Assembly: GCA_017511045.1 (NCBI GenBank)
Contig: JAFWLM010000120.1
Coordinates: forward strand, 62,001 to 126,000
Reading direction: 5' to 3'
DNA from: Lachnospiraceae bacterium
Lineage (GTDB): Bacteria > Bacillota > Clostridia > Lachnospirales > Lachnospiraceae
DNA: 64,000 nucleotides
A model generated the notes under the pieces. That model saw nothing but the letters and a program-made list of their open reading frames with translations, searched no databases and was not told the origin of the DNA. Shown here one piece after another: positions 33,940 through 42,859 of this stretch. Made by a program: the position numbers and the translations under genes. Position 1 is the stretch's first letter, and each line of letters begins with the position of its first letter.

Positions 33940-35085
33940 TCATAAGTTATTATGCTGCGGGGTGACTTTTTTCATCATTCGTTTTTTATAATCTCCCGGA
34001 AAACGCCCGTATTTTTTTCGGAATGCTTCTTCGAAATTGCGTACGTTGTTGTAGCCGATCTGTTCGCTGATCTCATAGAGGCGGAAGTCAGAACCTAAAA
34101 GCAGATCCATTGCCGCATCAAGCCGGACGTCTGTCAGATAGGCTTTGCAGGTCTTTCCGGTCTCTTCTTTAAAGATGCGGCTGAAGTATCCGGGCGTGAC
34201 GCACGCGATCGCAGCAAGATCCTTCACTGTCAGATCCTCCATGTAATTGTCTTTAATATAGGTCTTTGTCTGTTCGACGATCGTCCGTTTACTGTTCGGA
34301 CTGTTGCTGTAGATGTCCGAAAGGATGGACTCATAATATTTGTGGATCGCATCCTTCACTTCTGTAAATGTTTTGGCGGAGAGAACCTTCTCCTGAAGTG
34401 CATCCTGGATCTGATAGAAATCGCCGGCTAAAAGATTATAGCGGTGAAGCTTATAGGCGGTCTCACCTGTAAAGTTCATGGCGCGCATGATGACCGCGTT
34501 TTTGTTTCCGTAATGGATCCGTTCGATCAGTTCGAGGCAGCGGTCAATTTCCTGAATGGCATCCGGCGATTTCATAAGGATCGAGCGGAATGCTTTTTCG
34601 GAATAGCTTTCATAATCCTCAAAGGAGGTCTCAAAACGCTTTCTGCTTTTTTGATATTCAAAGAAGGTCTCCTGCGAGAAAAAGAAAAACTCAAAGGCTT
34701 CTTTTGATGTGGCTAAAGACTCTTTTAAATGCAGCTGATTTGCCGCCGGGATTCCGATCCCTGTCAAAAGAGACCTGCCGGCTTTCTCTTCTGCCTGCCG
34801 GATCAAAGGCTTGATCAAAGCGTCTGCGTAATCTTCCCTGTGTTCCAGCGGAAAGCTGCACATGAAACGGACATAGCCTGCATTCCGGTCGATCTCTTTT
34901 CCTCGTTTTTTATTTTGAAAGAGTTTTGAAAGCAGATCAAACAGAGCAAGTTCCGCTGTCACTTTCTCTTCGTAGCTCATTTTCCTGAGCTCCGGATCAT
35001 TCGGAACGGGTCCGATACAGACGGCGACCGCAAAACGTTTCGAATAATCGATCTTCAGTTTGGAGAAGATGTCCTGTGCTTTCAT
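33940..35085 (-). CDS. AraC-family transcriptional regulator (YesN-like)
   Basis: 381 residues from ATG 35085. The frame is open upstream, but that extension reads through the previous gene's terminator and is rejected. The C-terminus (about 285-375) has two helix-turn-helix motifs (VKDLAAIACVTPGYFSRIFKEETG and ISEQIGYNNVRNFEEAFRKKYG, split here). The N-terminal region resembles the GGDEF-derived part of YesN-type regulators (LLTGIGIPA...LATSKEAFEFF). A TATAAT lies eight bases before the ATG with no ribosome site. It follows the beta-helix gene on the same strand and is the natural candidate to control it. Confidence 0.9.
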   Translation of the reverse strand: MKAQDIFSKLKIDYSKRFAVAVCIGPVPNDPELRKMSYEEKVTAELALFDLLSKLFQNKKRGKEIDRNAGYVRFMCSFPLEHREDYADALIKPLIRQAEEKAGRSLLTGIGIPAANQLHLKESLATSKEAFEFFFFSQETFFEYQKSRKRFETSFEDYESYSEKAFRSILMKSPDAIQEIDRCLELIERIHYGNKNAVIMRAMNFTGETAYKLHRYNLLAGDFYQIQDALQEKVLSAKTFTEVKDAIHKYYESILSDIYSNSPNSKRTIVEQTKTYIKDNYMEDLTVKDLAAIACVTPGYFSRIFKEETGKTCKAYLTDVRLDAAMDLLLGSDFRLYEISEQIGYNNVRNFEEAFRKKYGRFPGDYKKRMMKKVTPQHNNL

Positions 35086-35092
35086 TGTTTCG

Positions 35093-35098
35093 ATTATA
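35093..35098 (-). promoter_or_regulatory. -10 element directly before the AraC start (leaderless)
   Basis: TATAAT on the minus strand sits seven bases from the ATG at 35085, so transcription would begin at or within a base or two of the start codon. No Shine-Dalgarno is present. The -35 position is poor. Confidence 0.5.
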
Positions 35099-35114
35099 AC
35101 GTATTTTCCGGGCA

Positions 35115-35148
35115 GAAAAAAGATGCCGCTCCAAAACAGAAGCGGCAC
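35115..35148 (-). terminator. Terminator of the beta-helix gene
   Basis: Minus strand TGCCGCT and AGCGGCA pair around a ten-base loop, followed by TCTTTTTT. It isolates the beta-helix gene from the AraC gene. Confidence 0.9.
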
Positions 35149-35169
35149 CTTAGAAGGAGAAAGGGTTTA

Positions 35170-37407
35170 TTATTTAACTGTGATCGTTACACTCATTTCT
35201 CTTGAACCTTCCGCCGGCGCAAGAACGTTTTCATAGATGGACAGCTCTCCGCCTTCGGTGTTCTTTTCCACGCTTCCGCCTTCTGCTTTCATGGATACGA
35301 GTTCGTAGCCCTCACAAGGGGTCGCTGTGAAGTAGAGTTTTCCATCAATGTAGTTCTGACGTTTTACGGTGAAGGAATCAGAATCAAAGCTTCCGTCTTC
35401 TTTTACGCCGAGCAGAGTATAGGCAACGTTTCCGTAGGTCTGGCCCGCATCAACGATGCCGTTATCCGGGATCTCAACTTCTGTTGTATCAACAGAGATC
35501 GTTACATTTCCGTTTTTATATTCGCCGCTCTCGTATGCTTTGCCTTCTACGCAAAGAGCCTTGGTATAGATCGTTACCGGTTTCTCTGCGTTAACGTCTG
35601 TCATGGCATCGATCGTCAGAGAGTTGATGTATCCGTCTGCTGTGACATTCCATTTGGAGTTACTGAGTGTCACGTTGATCAGGTTGTTCATCATCGGGGC
35701 AGGCGAATGTTTGAAACGACCGATCAGTTTCGCATCGGAGCAGTCGCCGCCTTTTTCTGCTGCATAGTTGCAGTGGTCATATTCCTTCGATCCCATGAAT
35801 GCATTGAGGACGGTTCCGTTCGGCACAACGTTTCCTTCAAGGTCCACATGGATCGCCTGCGTAGAGGAAATCTTTCCGGTATAATCCGCGTTTTCAAAGC
35901 AGACATTCAATGCCTGACGGTAATTGTAAATGCTGTTGTAGATATTTCCTTTGTAGGTTCCGTTCTTGAATGTCGCGGAGGAATCTGCAACAGAGCTTCT
36001 TGTAAGAACAGCCTCTTCCGGTGTATCGCAGATCGTGTAGGTCGTGATGCCCGGGTTTCCGGCGTCATCGGACTCGATCAGTTCCGCGAGGATTCCGTCC
36101 TCATCTCTGGTAGAGGTTCCGGAGAAGTTGATCCTGCAGTTATCGACTACAATATTGCTGAAGCCGGTATTTGCAGCGCCTGACTTCATCTGGATCAGAG
36201 CGTCCACGGTATCAAGTGTCGTGTTCGTCAGATCAAAAGTACCGCCGCCTGTCTGCTGGGTCATGAATGCGGTATGACCGGACTGCAGATAAGAATCCAT
36301 GTAGGAAGATCCGGAACGGCCGGAGCCCATGACCTGAACATAATCAGGAGCGTAGAACTCGACGTTCTTAAACAGGTTGTGTATACCGGAGTCTGCATAA
36401 GTTACATAGCCGGAGCCGCCGACCGTGAAGCCGTATTTAACGCCGCCTACTTCTTTTGTTGCCGTGTATTCTTTTCCTTCCTGGGCAATCTCAAGGGTTC
36501 CGATTCCGCCCAGGGTGTTTTCAGCTTCAATCGCATAGGTGCCGCAGATATCGTAAGCTGTACCGGAGTCAACGGAGAGTGCGCCCCAGCCGGTGGAAAC
36601 AACGATACAGTCTTTGAATTTTCCCTGACCGTCAGCCATAACATTTAAAGAACGGATGGTGCCTTCCATTCCTAAAGCAAAGGGGACACGTTTCATCATG
36701 CCAGGGGTGAGATTCTGGAATTCCTCGTAGGTATCCGGGGTCTCTTTTGAATAAATAACGGAATCGTTTACATTTACGATCGCTCCGTTATCAACGTAAA
36801 GAGCACAGCGGATCGCCCCTTCGTTTTCCATATAGGAATGATCGATCTGAACTTCGGATTTATTATCTGCCATGATCGAAGCACCCCAGCCTGCAAGATC
36901 ATCGCCGCCGTCGCCGTAAGCATAGAATTCAGAATCTTTGATCTTATACTTAGAACCATTGTCGATCAGGATGCCGTTAAAGTGTGTTCCCAGTGCCTTC
37001 ATGGTCACATGATCAGCTTCCTGCGCATCGAGTTTTCCGCCGTCAAAGATCTGTGTGACAGAAGCCTCTTCGTTGATCTTTCCGCCGTCAACGAATAGAC
37101 CCTGACGGAAGTAGTATGTTGCTTTTTCTTCTTCTTTAGCGCCGATCCACGGAGCTGCGCTCGGACCGCCGCATCTTGTGATCTTTACCGGGACGATCTC
37201 AAAGCTGCCTTCCACTTCATAGCTTGCGCCCGGGATCAGGTCTCTCTGCGCCTTATCTACAACAAGGACAAGAACTTTGCCTTCTTCTGCGGCAATGGTT
37301 TCCTCAACACCGTCAAGTTTGTAAGTTGCAGCTGTCACGGTTGATGCGATCGCTGTTGTGGTGTAGTCGTTGATTACATTAGTACTGATGATCTCTAACT
37401 TTTTCAT
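35170..37407 (-). CDS. Large beta-helix-like protein without signal peptide, unknown function
   Basis: 745 residues behind GGAGGGAA. From about residue 90 the sequence is a series of short beta strands with recurrent Asn/Asp/Gly turns and alternating hydrophobics (ILIDNGSKYKIKDSEFY, ALYVDNGAIVNVNDSVIY), typical of right-handed parallel beta-helices of the pectate-lyase fold. The N-terminus MKKLEIISTNVINDY lacks a hydrophobic core, and no anchor, LPxTG or S-layer motif is present, so export by the usual routes is not indicated. Beta-helix proteins often bind or cleave polysaccharide, but no catalytic set is evident. It is followed by a terminator and then an AraC regulator; its promoter has TATAAT at 37474-37469 but no -35, fitting activator control. 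Confidence 0.8.
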   Translation of the reverse strand: MKKLEIISTNVINDYTTTAIASTVTAATYKLDGVEETIAAEEGKVLVLVVDKAQRDLIPGASYEVEGSFEIVPVKITRCGGPSAAPWIGAKEEEKATYYFRQGLFVDGGKINEEASVTQIFDGGKLDAQEADHVTMKALGTHFNGILIDNGSKYKIKDSEFYAYGDGGDDLAGWGASIMADNKSEVQIDHSYMENEGAIRCALYVDNGAIVNVNDSVIYSKETPDTYEEFQNLTPGMMKRVPFALGMEGTIRSLNVMADGQGKFKDCIVVSTGWGALSVDSGTAYDICGTYAIEAENTLGGIGTLEIAQEGKEYTATKEVGGVKYGFTVGGSGYVTYADSGIHNLFKNVEFYAPDYVQVMGSGRSGSSYMDSYLQSGHTAFMTQQTGGGTFDLTNTTLDTVDALIQMKSGAANTGFSNIVVDNCRINFSGTSTRDEDGILAELIESDDAGNPGITTYTICDTPEEAVLTRSSVADSSATFKNGTYKGNIYNSIYNYRQALNVCFENADYTGKISSTQAIHVDLEGNVVPNGTVLNAFMGSKEYDHCNYAAEKGGDCSDAKLIGRFKHSPAPMMNNLINVTLSNSKWNVTADGYINSLTIDAMTDVNAEKPVTIYTKALCVEGKAYESGEYKNGNVTISVDTTEVEIPDNGIVDAGQTYGNVAYTLLGVKEDGSFDSDSFTVKRQNYIDGKLYFTATPCEGYELVSMKAEGGSVEKNTEGGELSIYENVLAPAEGSREMSVTITVK

Positions 37408-37468
37408 TCATTCCCTCCAAAGTGATTTTCGTATGGCTGATGTTTTTTCTATTTGTTATCTGTTTACG

Positions 37469-37474
37469 ATTATA
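37469..37474 (-). promoter_or_regulatory. -10 element of the beta-helix gene
   Basis: TATAAT on the minus strand, 62 bases before the ATG; no -35 hexamer is visible 16-18 bases upstream, as for activator-dependent promoters. The AraC protein encoded downstream is the likely candidate. Confidence 0.5.
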
Positions 37475-37543
37475 CCGAAGGGAAGAGAATACTCCATGAT
37501 GAAACGTATCCAAAACATGATAAAAAATAATTTTTAGTATTTT

Positions 37544-37572
37544 TTCAGTTTTCCTGAAGCAAGTGGTATAAT
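37544..37572 (+). promoter_or_regulatory. Promoter of the alpha/beta hydrolase gene (leaderless)
   Basis: TTCAGT (37544-37549), 17 bases, then TGGTATAAT with TATAAT at 37567-37572. The ATG is at 37583, so the transcript would have about four untranslated bases. No ribosome site precedes the ATG. Confidence 0.6.
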
Positions 37573-37582
37573 AAGCGGCGTT

Positions 37583-38551
37583 ATGACAGCACTTATCATT
37601 GTTTTGGCCATAATCGTTATATGTCTCATCCTGTTTGGTCTGGTCATTGACTGGATGACCCGCTATGCCTATGACAGAAAGAGCCCGAAGCTTCCGAAGT
37701 TTCTGGTGAATACTCTGATGGGCCATTCCCTGGCAGATGACGAGGAGAGAAAGAGGATCCGCGGACAGGCTGTAGAACTGAAAGAACGCGCATCGCAAAA
37801 GATCATCATGACCAGTTATGACGGAACCAAGATGGCCGGCCATTTTCTTCCGTGCGAAAATGCGAAGCGGCTTGTGATCGCCGTTCATGGCTGGAGATCC
37901 GGATGGAATTATGACTACAGAACCCTTGCGCCGTTTCTTCATGATCATGAAACAGCGGTCCTGATGATCGAGCTCAGAGGGCACGGGGAAAGCGGAGACC
38001 GTTATCTGTATTACGGAAAGAAAGAACGCTTTGACATCGCGGAGTGGACAAAACTCGCCGCAGCCGAACTTGCTAAAGATCTTCCGATCTATGTGATCGG
38101 AATGTCAGCCGGTGCATTGAGCACCTTGATGAGCACAACGGCCGGACTTCACGAGAATACGAAGGGCGTGATCGTGGACAGCTGCGCAGGAAGCGCAAGA
38201 GCCTTGGGGATGAGTGTTGTTAAGAATCTGGGCGTGAATCCGCGCCTCATTTATCCATTCATCCGTTTTGATGCGAGACTGCGCCTTGGGATGGATGATA
38301 ATGCCTACACAGGTTTTGATGCCATTCAGGAAAATCAGCTTCCGATCCTTTTTATTCACGGAACCAAAGACCGCGTGGCAGATATTCACTCGATGCAGAA
38401 ACTTTACGACAATTGTAAAACAGCAAAATTCCAGCTGATCGTAGAAGGGGCGGACCACACAAAGAGCTGCTTTGTGGACCCGGAGCGGTATCAGAACGCA
38501 CTCCTTGATTTCTTCAGTTTCTGCGAGAAGGATGCTACGAATGCATCCTGA
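37583..38551 (+). CDS. Membrane-anchored alpha/beta hydrolase
   Basis: 322 residues. One N-terminal membrane helix (about 2-24) anchors a cytosolic or surface hydrolase of the YqkD-like type. The oxyanion region is VHGW, the nucleophile elbow GMSAG (Ser near 176), the acid Asp in GTKDRV, and His in GADHTK. Substrate unknown; esterases and peptidases share this fold. The gene converges with the SDR-zinc-ribbon fusion, only seven bases apart, and shares its promoter region with the oppositely oriented beta-helix gene. Confidence 0.9.
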   Translation: MTALIIVLAIIVICLILFGLVIDWMTRYAYDRKSPKLPKFLVNTLMGHSLADDEERKRIRGQAVELKERASQKIIMTSYDGTKMAGHFLPCENAKRLVIAVHGWRSGWNYDYRTLAPFLHDHETAVLMIELRGHGESGDRYLYYGKKERFDIAEWTKLAAAELAKDLPIYVIGMSAGALSTLMSTTAGLHENTKGVIVDSCAGSARALGMSVVKNLGVNPRLIYPFIRFDARLRLGMDDNAYTGFDAIQENQLPILFIHGTKDRVADIHSMQKLYDNCKTAKFQLIVEGADHTKSCFVDPERYQNALLDFFSFCEKDATNAS

Positions 38552-38558
38552 GAATCTT

Positions 38559-40085
38559 TTACTGTTCAGAAACCTTCCGGACGGAAGTCTGTCCGGTTTC
38601 ATCTATAGAGTAGAGATAGTTTTCCTCCGGCTCATGCGTGTCGTACCAGATCTGCGCAAAGAAAGGAATGTGTTTTGACAGTTCGTCGTAGTTCCATTCC
38701 TCTTTCGGGCTGCAGCAGACAGGACACCAGTGTCCGGCTTTTAAAATCGTGTAAGGGGAACTTTCAAATATATGCCCGTTGTGACACTGCCATTTCAGTT
38801 TTGTTTTTAAATCCCCTGTCTGCATGGAGTCAGAAAGAACGCTTCCTCCGCGGAAGGCAGCAGCTTTCTGCATATCGGAAAGTTCCAGTTCCGCATCCGG
38901 CTTCGATTCGTCATATCCATGGTCAAGATCATATTCTGCTTTGTGTATTTTCGTCTCTTCATAGCCTTCCCGCTCGCAGACAAGATCGACCTGATCCCAG
39001 CTCCCCGGAATCTGATCATACTTTTCCCTGCTTCCATAGACTGCCGTGATACGGGCTTCGTTGCCGCTTTCGACCCAGTAGCGCGGGGCGTTGCTGTTTT
39101 TAAGGAGTGGATGGAACAGCAGGCTTTTTAAGAGACCGGCAGGGACCAGTCTTCCGAGGCTGTAGATCCAGTGCTTTTTTGCAAAGGCATCCCAGAAATC
39201 TTTCGTGCCTTCTCTCCGGAAATGAAAACGTTCCTCTAAGATGTCGCTGTCACTGAACCAGAAACAATGGAAGTTTCTCTGGTTATGCCAGTTTGGTTCA
39301 AACATCTTTTTTGCGCTTCCGCCGATCAGTTTGAATCCGTCATCATAGGTCTCAAAGCCTGTCTGCCGGCAGGAGATCCCGCCGCCGATGTTATAGATTC
39401 CGTTCCAGAAGTCCGGATCGGCCGGGGAAGAAATAATGCCATCTAGTAAACGGGCAGTATCATTTGCTGTTACCCATTCAATAAATACGTTGACCGGCGT
39501 CTGGAACATCAGTCCGTCGGAAATGTTGTTCATCATCAGATTATCATAAAGGACGCCGGTCTCTCTTAAAATGATCCAGTGCTTTAATTCGCTTTCCAGG
39601 ATAAACCGCTCCGCACGGACCTTGCTGGCACCGTAGGCATCAAACACGCTCGGCATTAAAGGATCGCCGACGCGGCCCCAATGGTGCTGCTCCCCGCGGT
39701 GCCCGTATACGGCAACGGTGGAAAAGAAGATGAGTCTGGCGGTGTTTCCGGATTCGATGATTGCATTTACCAGGTTTTCCGTACCATTCAGATTGGTCTT
39801 CCAGGCCACAGCTTCGTCGTGATCAGCTTTTGGAGGGATCACGGCCGCAAGGTGCAGAACAAAGTCTGTATCTTCTACCAGTTTTCTGCAGCATACAGGA
39901 TCTGAGACATCACCAAAGATGACCTCAACATTTTGACTGTAACGATTCTTAAGCTTTGCAACAAGCTTCCGGTTCGGCTTGGAATCTCTCAGCAGAAGCC
40001 TGCAGGTATGTTCTTTGTTATTCAGTAAAAACGGAACTGCTGTTTTTCCGATCGATCCGCTTGCTCCGGTGACTGCAATCAACAT
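38559..40085 (-). CDS. Extended SDR fused to a C-terminal zinc-ribbon domain
   Basis: 508 residues. The N-terminal 300 residues are an extended SDR of the NAD(P)-dependent epimerase/dehydratase class: TGASGSIGK, NLNGTENLV, SSTVAVYG and YGASK (Tyr/Lys pair) are visible. A middle region (about 300-400) is unassigned. Residues about 430-490 hold a zinc-binding segment: CHNGHIFE...GHWCPVCCSPKEEWNY, similar to treble-clef ribbons of DUF4379-like domains. This attachment to an SDR is unusual. Whether the ribbon binds nucleic acid, protein or only metal is unclear. Confidence 0.87.
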   Translation of the reverse strand: MLIAVTGASGSIGKTAVPFLLNNKEHTCRLLLRDSKPNRKLVAKLKNRYSQNVEVIFGDVSDPVCCRKLVEDTDFVLHLAAVIPPKADHDEAVAWKTNLNGTENLVNAIIESGNTARLIFFSTVAVYGHRGEQHHWGRVGDPLMPSVFDAYGASKVRAERFILESELKHWIILRETGVLYDNLMMNNISDGLMFQTPVNVFIEWVTANDTARLLDGIISSPADPDFWNGIYNIGGGISCRQTGFETYDDGFKLIGGSAKKMFEPNWHNQRNFHCFWFSDSDILEERFHFRREGTKDFWDAFAKKHWIYSLGRLVPAGLLKSLLFHPLLKNSNAPRYWVESGNEARITAVYGSREKYDQIPGSWDQVDLVCEREGYEETKIHKAEYDLDHGYDESKPDAELELSDMQKAAAFRGGSVLSDSMQTGDLKTKLKWQCHNGHIFESSPYTILKAGHWCPVCCSPKEEWNYDELSKHIPFFAQIWYDTHEPEENYLYSIDETGQTSVRKVSEQ

Positions 40086-40159
40086 GTCACGCCTCCGTTC
40101 ATTTCGATTTTGTTAAAAAGAAAACAAAACTTGCCTTTCAATTAGGCATGATTTATTCT

Positions 40160-40354
40160 ACCACTATACAGAAAAAACTGTATGATTATTTACAGTGAGG
40201 ATCAACGGAAGGAATCATTCCTGACGGAAAATCCCGGAATGAATAAAATGCCCTGACGCTGAAATGAACAATTGAAGCGAAAGAACCGGCACAAACATTT
40301 GAAACAGGATGTCGTATTATGCCGTGTTCTTCCGTCAGGGGAACACGGCATTTT
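40160..40354 (+). promoter_or_regulatory. Structured leader RNA before hydF with terminator-like hairpin
   Basis: ATGCCGTGTTC (40319-40329) and GAACACGGCAT (40341-40351) form a perfect 11-bp hairpin followed by TTTTG just before the hydF ribosome site. Its loop TTCCGTCAGG (40330-40339) is exactly complementary to CCTGACGGAA (40220-40229), and CGTCAGGG (40333-40340) is exactly complementary to CCCTGACG (40251-40258). TCATTCC (40216-40222) also pairs with GGAATGA (40236-40242), placing the first copy in a loop. The region looks like a switch or kissing-loop leader. I recognise no known riboswitch class. Confidence 0.6.
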
Positions 40355-40369
40355 GATAAGGAGAACAAT

Positions 40370-41557
40370 ATGAGTTTGAATTCAACAGTTTCCGCTGAAA
40401 GACTGCATATCGCGTTTTTTGGATGCAGGAATGCAGGAAAGTCCAGCGTGGTAAATGCAGTGACGAATCAGGAGCTGTCTGTCGTATCAGATGTAAAGGG
40501 AACAACGACGGACCCGGTAACGAAAGCGATGGAGCTTCTGCCGCTTGGTCCTGTTGTGATCATTGATACACCGGGCTTTGATGATGAGGGTATGCTCGGA
40601 GAAAAGAGAGTCCTCCGTACGAAACAGGTCCTGAACCGGACAGATATTGCTGTCCTTGTAATTGATGCTACGATCGGTATGAGCGAGATCGATAAGCAGC
40701 TCATCGCGATCTTTAAAGAGAAGCTAATCCCGTGGATCGTTGTTTATAATAAGAGTGACCTGTTAGACAAAGTTCCGGACGAGAAAGAGAATGTGATCTG
40801 GACCAGTGCGGAACACGGGACCAATATTTATGAACTGAAGGAAATGATCGGCCGCCTTGCACCGGTCGAGGATCCGGAGCACAGACTCTTAAAAGGACTT
40901 GTTGATCCGAATGATGTGATCATCCTGGTCTGTCCGATCGATGAGTCGGCTCCGAAGGGAAGGCTGATCCTTCCGCAGCAGCAGGCGGTCCGCGATGTTC
41001 TGGACATGGGCGGTATCGCTATCGTCTGCCGCGAGTTTGAACTGACTGCAACGCTGAATAGTCTTGCGAAGAAACCGCGTGTTGTCATTACGGACAGCCA
41101 GGCATTTACGGAAGTGAGCCGCGATACACCGGAGTCGATCCCGCTGACCTCCTTCTCGATCCTGATGGCACGTTACAAAGGCTATCTGAAGACCGCGATC
41201 AAAGGAGTGGAAGCGATCGATTCGCTGAAAGACGGGGATGTGATCTTAATGGCAGAAGGCTGTACGCATCACAGACAGTGCTATGACATCGGAACCTACA
41301 AGATTCCGACCTGGCTTAGGAAACATACCGGAAAGCAACTCGCGATCGAGACCTGCTCCGGAAGAGAGTTCCCGGAAGATCTTTCCAAGTATGCGATGGT
41401 CATCCACTGCGGAGGCTGCATGCTCACGGAGCGGGATGTGAAATACCGCATGAAGTGCGCGGAAGACCAGAATGTTCCGTTCCTGAATTACGGCATTATC
41501 ATTGCAAAGATGAAAGGCGCATTAGAACGCAGCATTGCCTGCATCGATCAGGAATAA
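40370..41557 (+). CDS. hydF: [FeFe]-hydrogenase maturation GTPase HydF
   Basis: 395 residues from ATG 40370 with AAGGAG seven bases upstream; the longer open frame begins inside the leader hairpin and is rejected. GTPase motifs: GCRNAGKSS (P-loop), KGTTTDP, DTPGFDD and NKSD. The C-terminal Fe-S site is complete: EGCTHHRQC (Cys-x-His) and HCGGCM. HydF is the scaffold on which the two-iron H-cluster precursor is assembled before transfer to HydA. hydE follows three bases later. hydG is not in the window. Confidence 0.96.
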   Translation: MSLNSTVSAERLHIAFFGCRNAGKSSVVNAVTNQELSVVSDVKGTTTDPVTKAMELLPLGPVVIIDTPGFDDEGMLGEKRVLRTKQVLNRTDIAVLVIDATIGMSEIDKQLIAIFKEKLIPWIVVYNKSDLLDKVPDEKENVIWTSAEHGTNIYELKEMIGRLAPVEDPEHRLLKGLVDPNDVIILVCPIDESAPKGRLILPQQQAVRDVLDMGGIAIVCREFELTATLNSLAKKPRVVITDSQAFTEVSRDTPESIPLTSFSILMARYKGYLKTAIKGVEAIDSLKDGDVILMAEGCTHHRQCYDIGTYKIPTWLRKHTGKQLAIETCSGREFPEDLSKYAMVIHCGGCMLTERDVKYRMKCAEDQNVPFLNYGIIIAKMKGALERSIACIDQE

Positions 41558-41560
41558 GTT

Positions 41561-42610
41561 ATGGATAATCAATATAAAGAACTATGTGAAAAGTTGATCA
41601 AGACCCACAGTCTGTCACTGGGAGAATATGAGACGCTGATCGGACAGCGTGACGAAGAGGCTGCGAAATTCCTTGCCGGAGAGGCTTCGAGAGTCAGCCG
41701 TTCTATCTATGGGAATCAGATCTTTGTCCGCGGACTGATCGAGATCAGCAATATCTGTAAAAACGACTGTCTTTACTGCGGTATCCGCAGAAGCAACAGG
41801 AACTGTGAACGCTACCGCCTTTCTCCGGAGGAGATCTTAGAATGCGCCGATGTCGGATATCAGCTCGGCTATCGGACGATCGTAATGCAGGGCGGAGAAG
41901 ACGGCTTCTTTACGGATGAGGTCGTCTGCGGTCTGATCAAAAAGATCAAGGAAGCACATCCGGATGTCGCGGTCACGCTTTCTTTGGGCGAGCGGAGCAG
42001 AGAGAGCTATCAGGCCATGTTTGATGCTGGCGCTGACCGTTATCTGCTGCGCCATGAAACCGCCGACGAAGAACACTATAAAAAACTGCATCCGGATTTC
42101 ATGAGTTTTCAGAACCGGATGGAGTGCCTTAAGAACTTGAAGGAGATCGGCTATCAGGTCGGCTGCGGCTTTATGGTCGGATCGCCTTACCAGACGAATG
42201 CGCATCTTGCAAAAGATCTGAAATTTATCGAGGAATTCAAACCGGATATGTGCGGGATCGGCCCGTTCATTCCGCATCATGATACGCCGTTTAAAGATGA
42301 GCCGCAGGGGACGGTGGAACTGACCTGCTTTTTATTGAGCGTGATCCGCCTGATCTATCCTCCGGTCCTTCTGCCTGCAACAACAGCCCTCGGAACGATC
42401 GATCCGATGGGAAGAGAAAAAGGAGTTCTTTCCGGCGCCAATGTCATCATGCCGAACCTCTCTCCTGTCGATGTCAGAAAACAGTATGAGCTATATGACA
42501 ATAAGATCTGCACCGGCGAGGAGTCTGCAGAATGCAGAGGCTGCCTCGAAAACCGGATGAGATCGATCGGATATGAGATCTCTCTTACGCGGGGGGATAT
42601 TCAGAAATAA
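41561..42610 (+). CDS. hydE: [FeFe]-hydrogenase maturation radical-SAM enzyme HydE
   Basis: 349 residues, standard length. The radical-SAM cysteines are in NICKNDCLYCGIR (C-x3-C-x2-C); GGEDGFFTDE and CGFMVGSPYQTN are typical of HydE. HydE processes the HydG-derived iron-cysteine complex during assembly of the H-cluster. It starts three bases after hydF and is the last gene of that transcript; a terminator follows. Confidence 0.95.
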   Translation: MDNQYKELCEKLIKTHSLSLGEYETLIGQRDEEAAKFLAGEASRVSRSIYGNQIFVRGLIEISNICKNDCLYCGIRRSNRNCERYRLSPEEILECADVGYQLGYRTIVMQGGEDGFFTDEVVCGLIKKIKEAHPDVAVTLSLGERSRESYQAMFDAGADRYLLRHETADEEHYKKLHPDFMSFQNRMECLKNLKEIGYQVGCGFMVGSPYQTNAHLAKDLKFIEEFKPDMCGIGPFIPHHDTPFKDEPQGTVELTCFLLSVIRLIYPPVLLPATTALGTIDPMGREKGVLSGANVIMPNLSPVDVRKQYELYDNKICTGEESAECRGCLENRMRSIGYEISLTRGDIQK

Positions 42611-42674
42611 CGCTCTGAACGATTCTGTTCCGGCAACAGATTCCCCTGTAAATCATTCAATCATTCCAACTAAG

Positions 42675-42706
42675 AAACGGTTACAGCACGCTAACCGTTT
42701 TTCTTT
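42675..42706 (+). terminator. Intrinsic terminator after hydE
   Basis: AAACGGTTA and TAACCGTTT pair around an eight-base loop, followed by TTCTTTG. It separates hydFE from the hydrogenase structural genes. Between this and 42860 I see only AT-rich leader sequence with GGAG before the start. Confidence 0.88.
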
Positions 42707-42859
42707 GTTTTTCAAGGCTTTTGTACGGTTAAAGTGCTTGCCAATGTCCCTTTTCATCCCTTAAAATTAAATAGAAACTTTAAATGGTTTCAACTGTTAA
42801 AAACCTGTCTCAAGATACACCATCGATGCAGACAGAATTTTTTTTCAAAGGAGAAAACT

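Noticed and set aside
35086-35148. Longer AraC protein starting at 35148
   Set aside because: The extension is translated from the terminator hairpin of the upstream gene and the AraC promoter.
40319-40369. HydF start at 40319
   Set aside because: That ATG is the first base of the hairpin left arm; the ATG at 40370 has AAGGAG and gives the normal HydF N-terminus.
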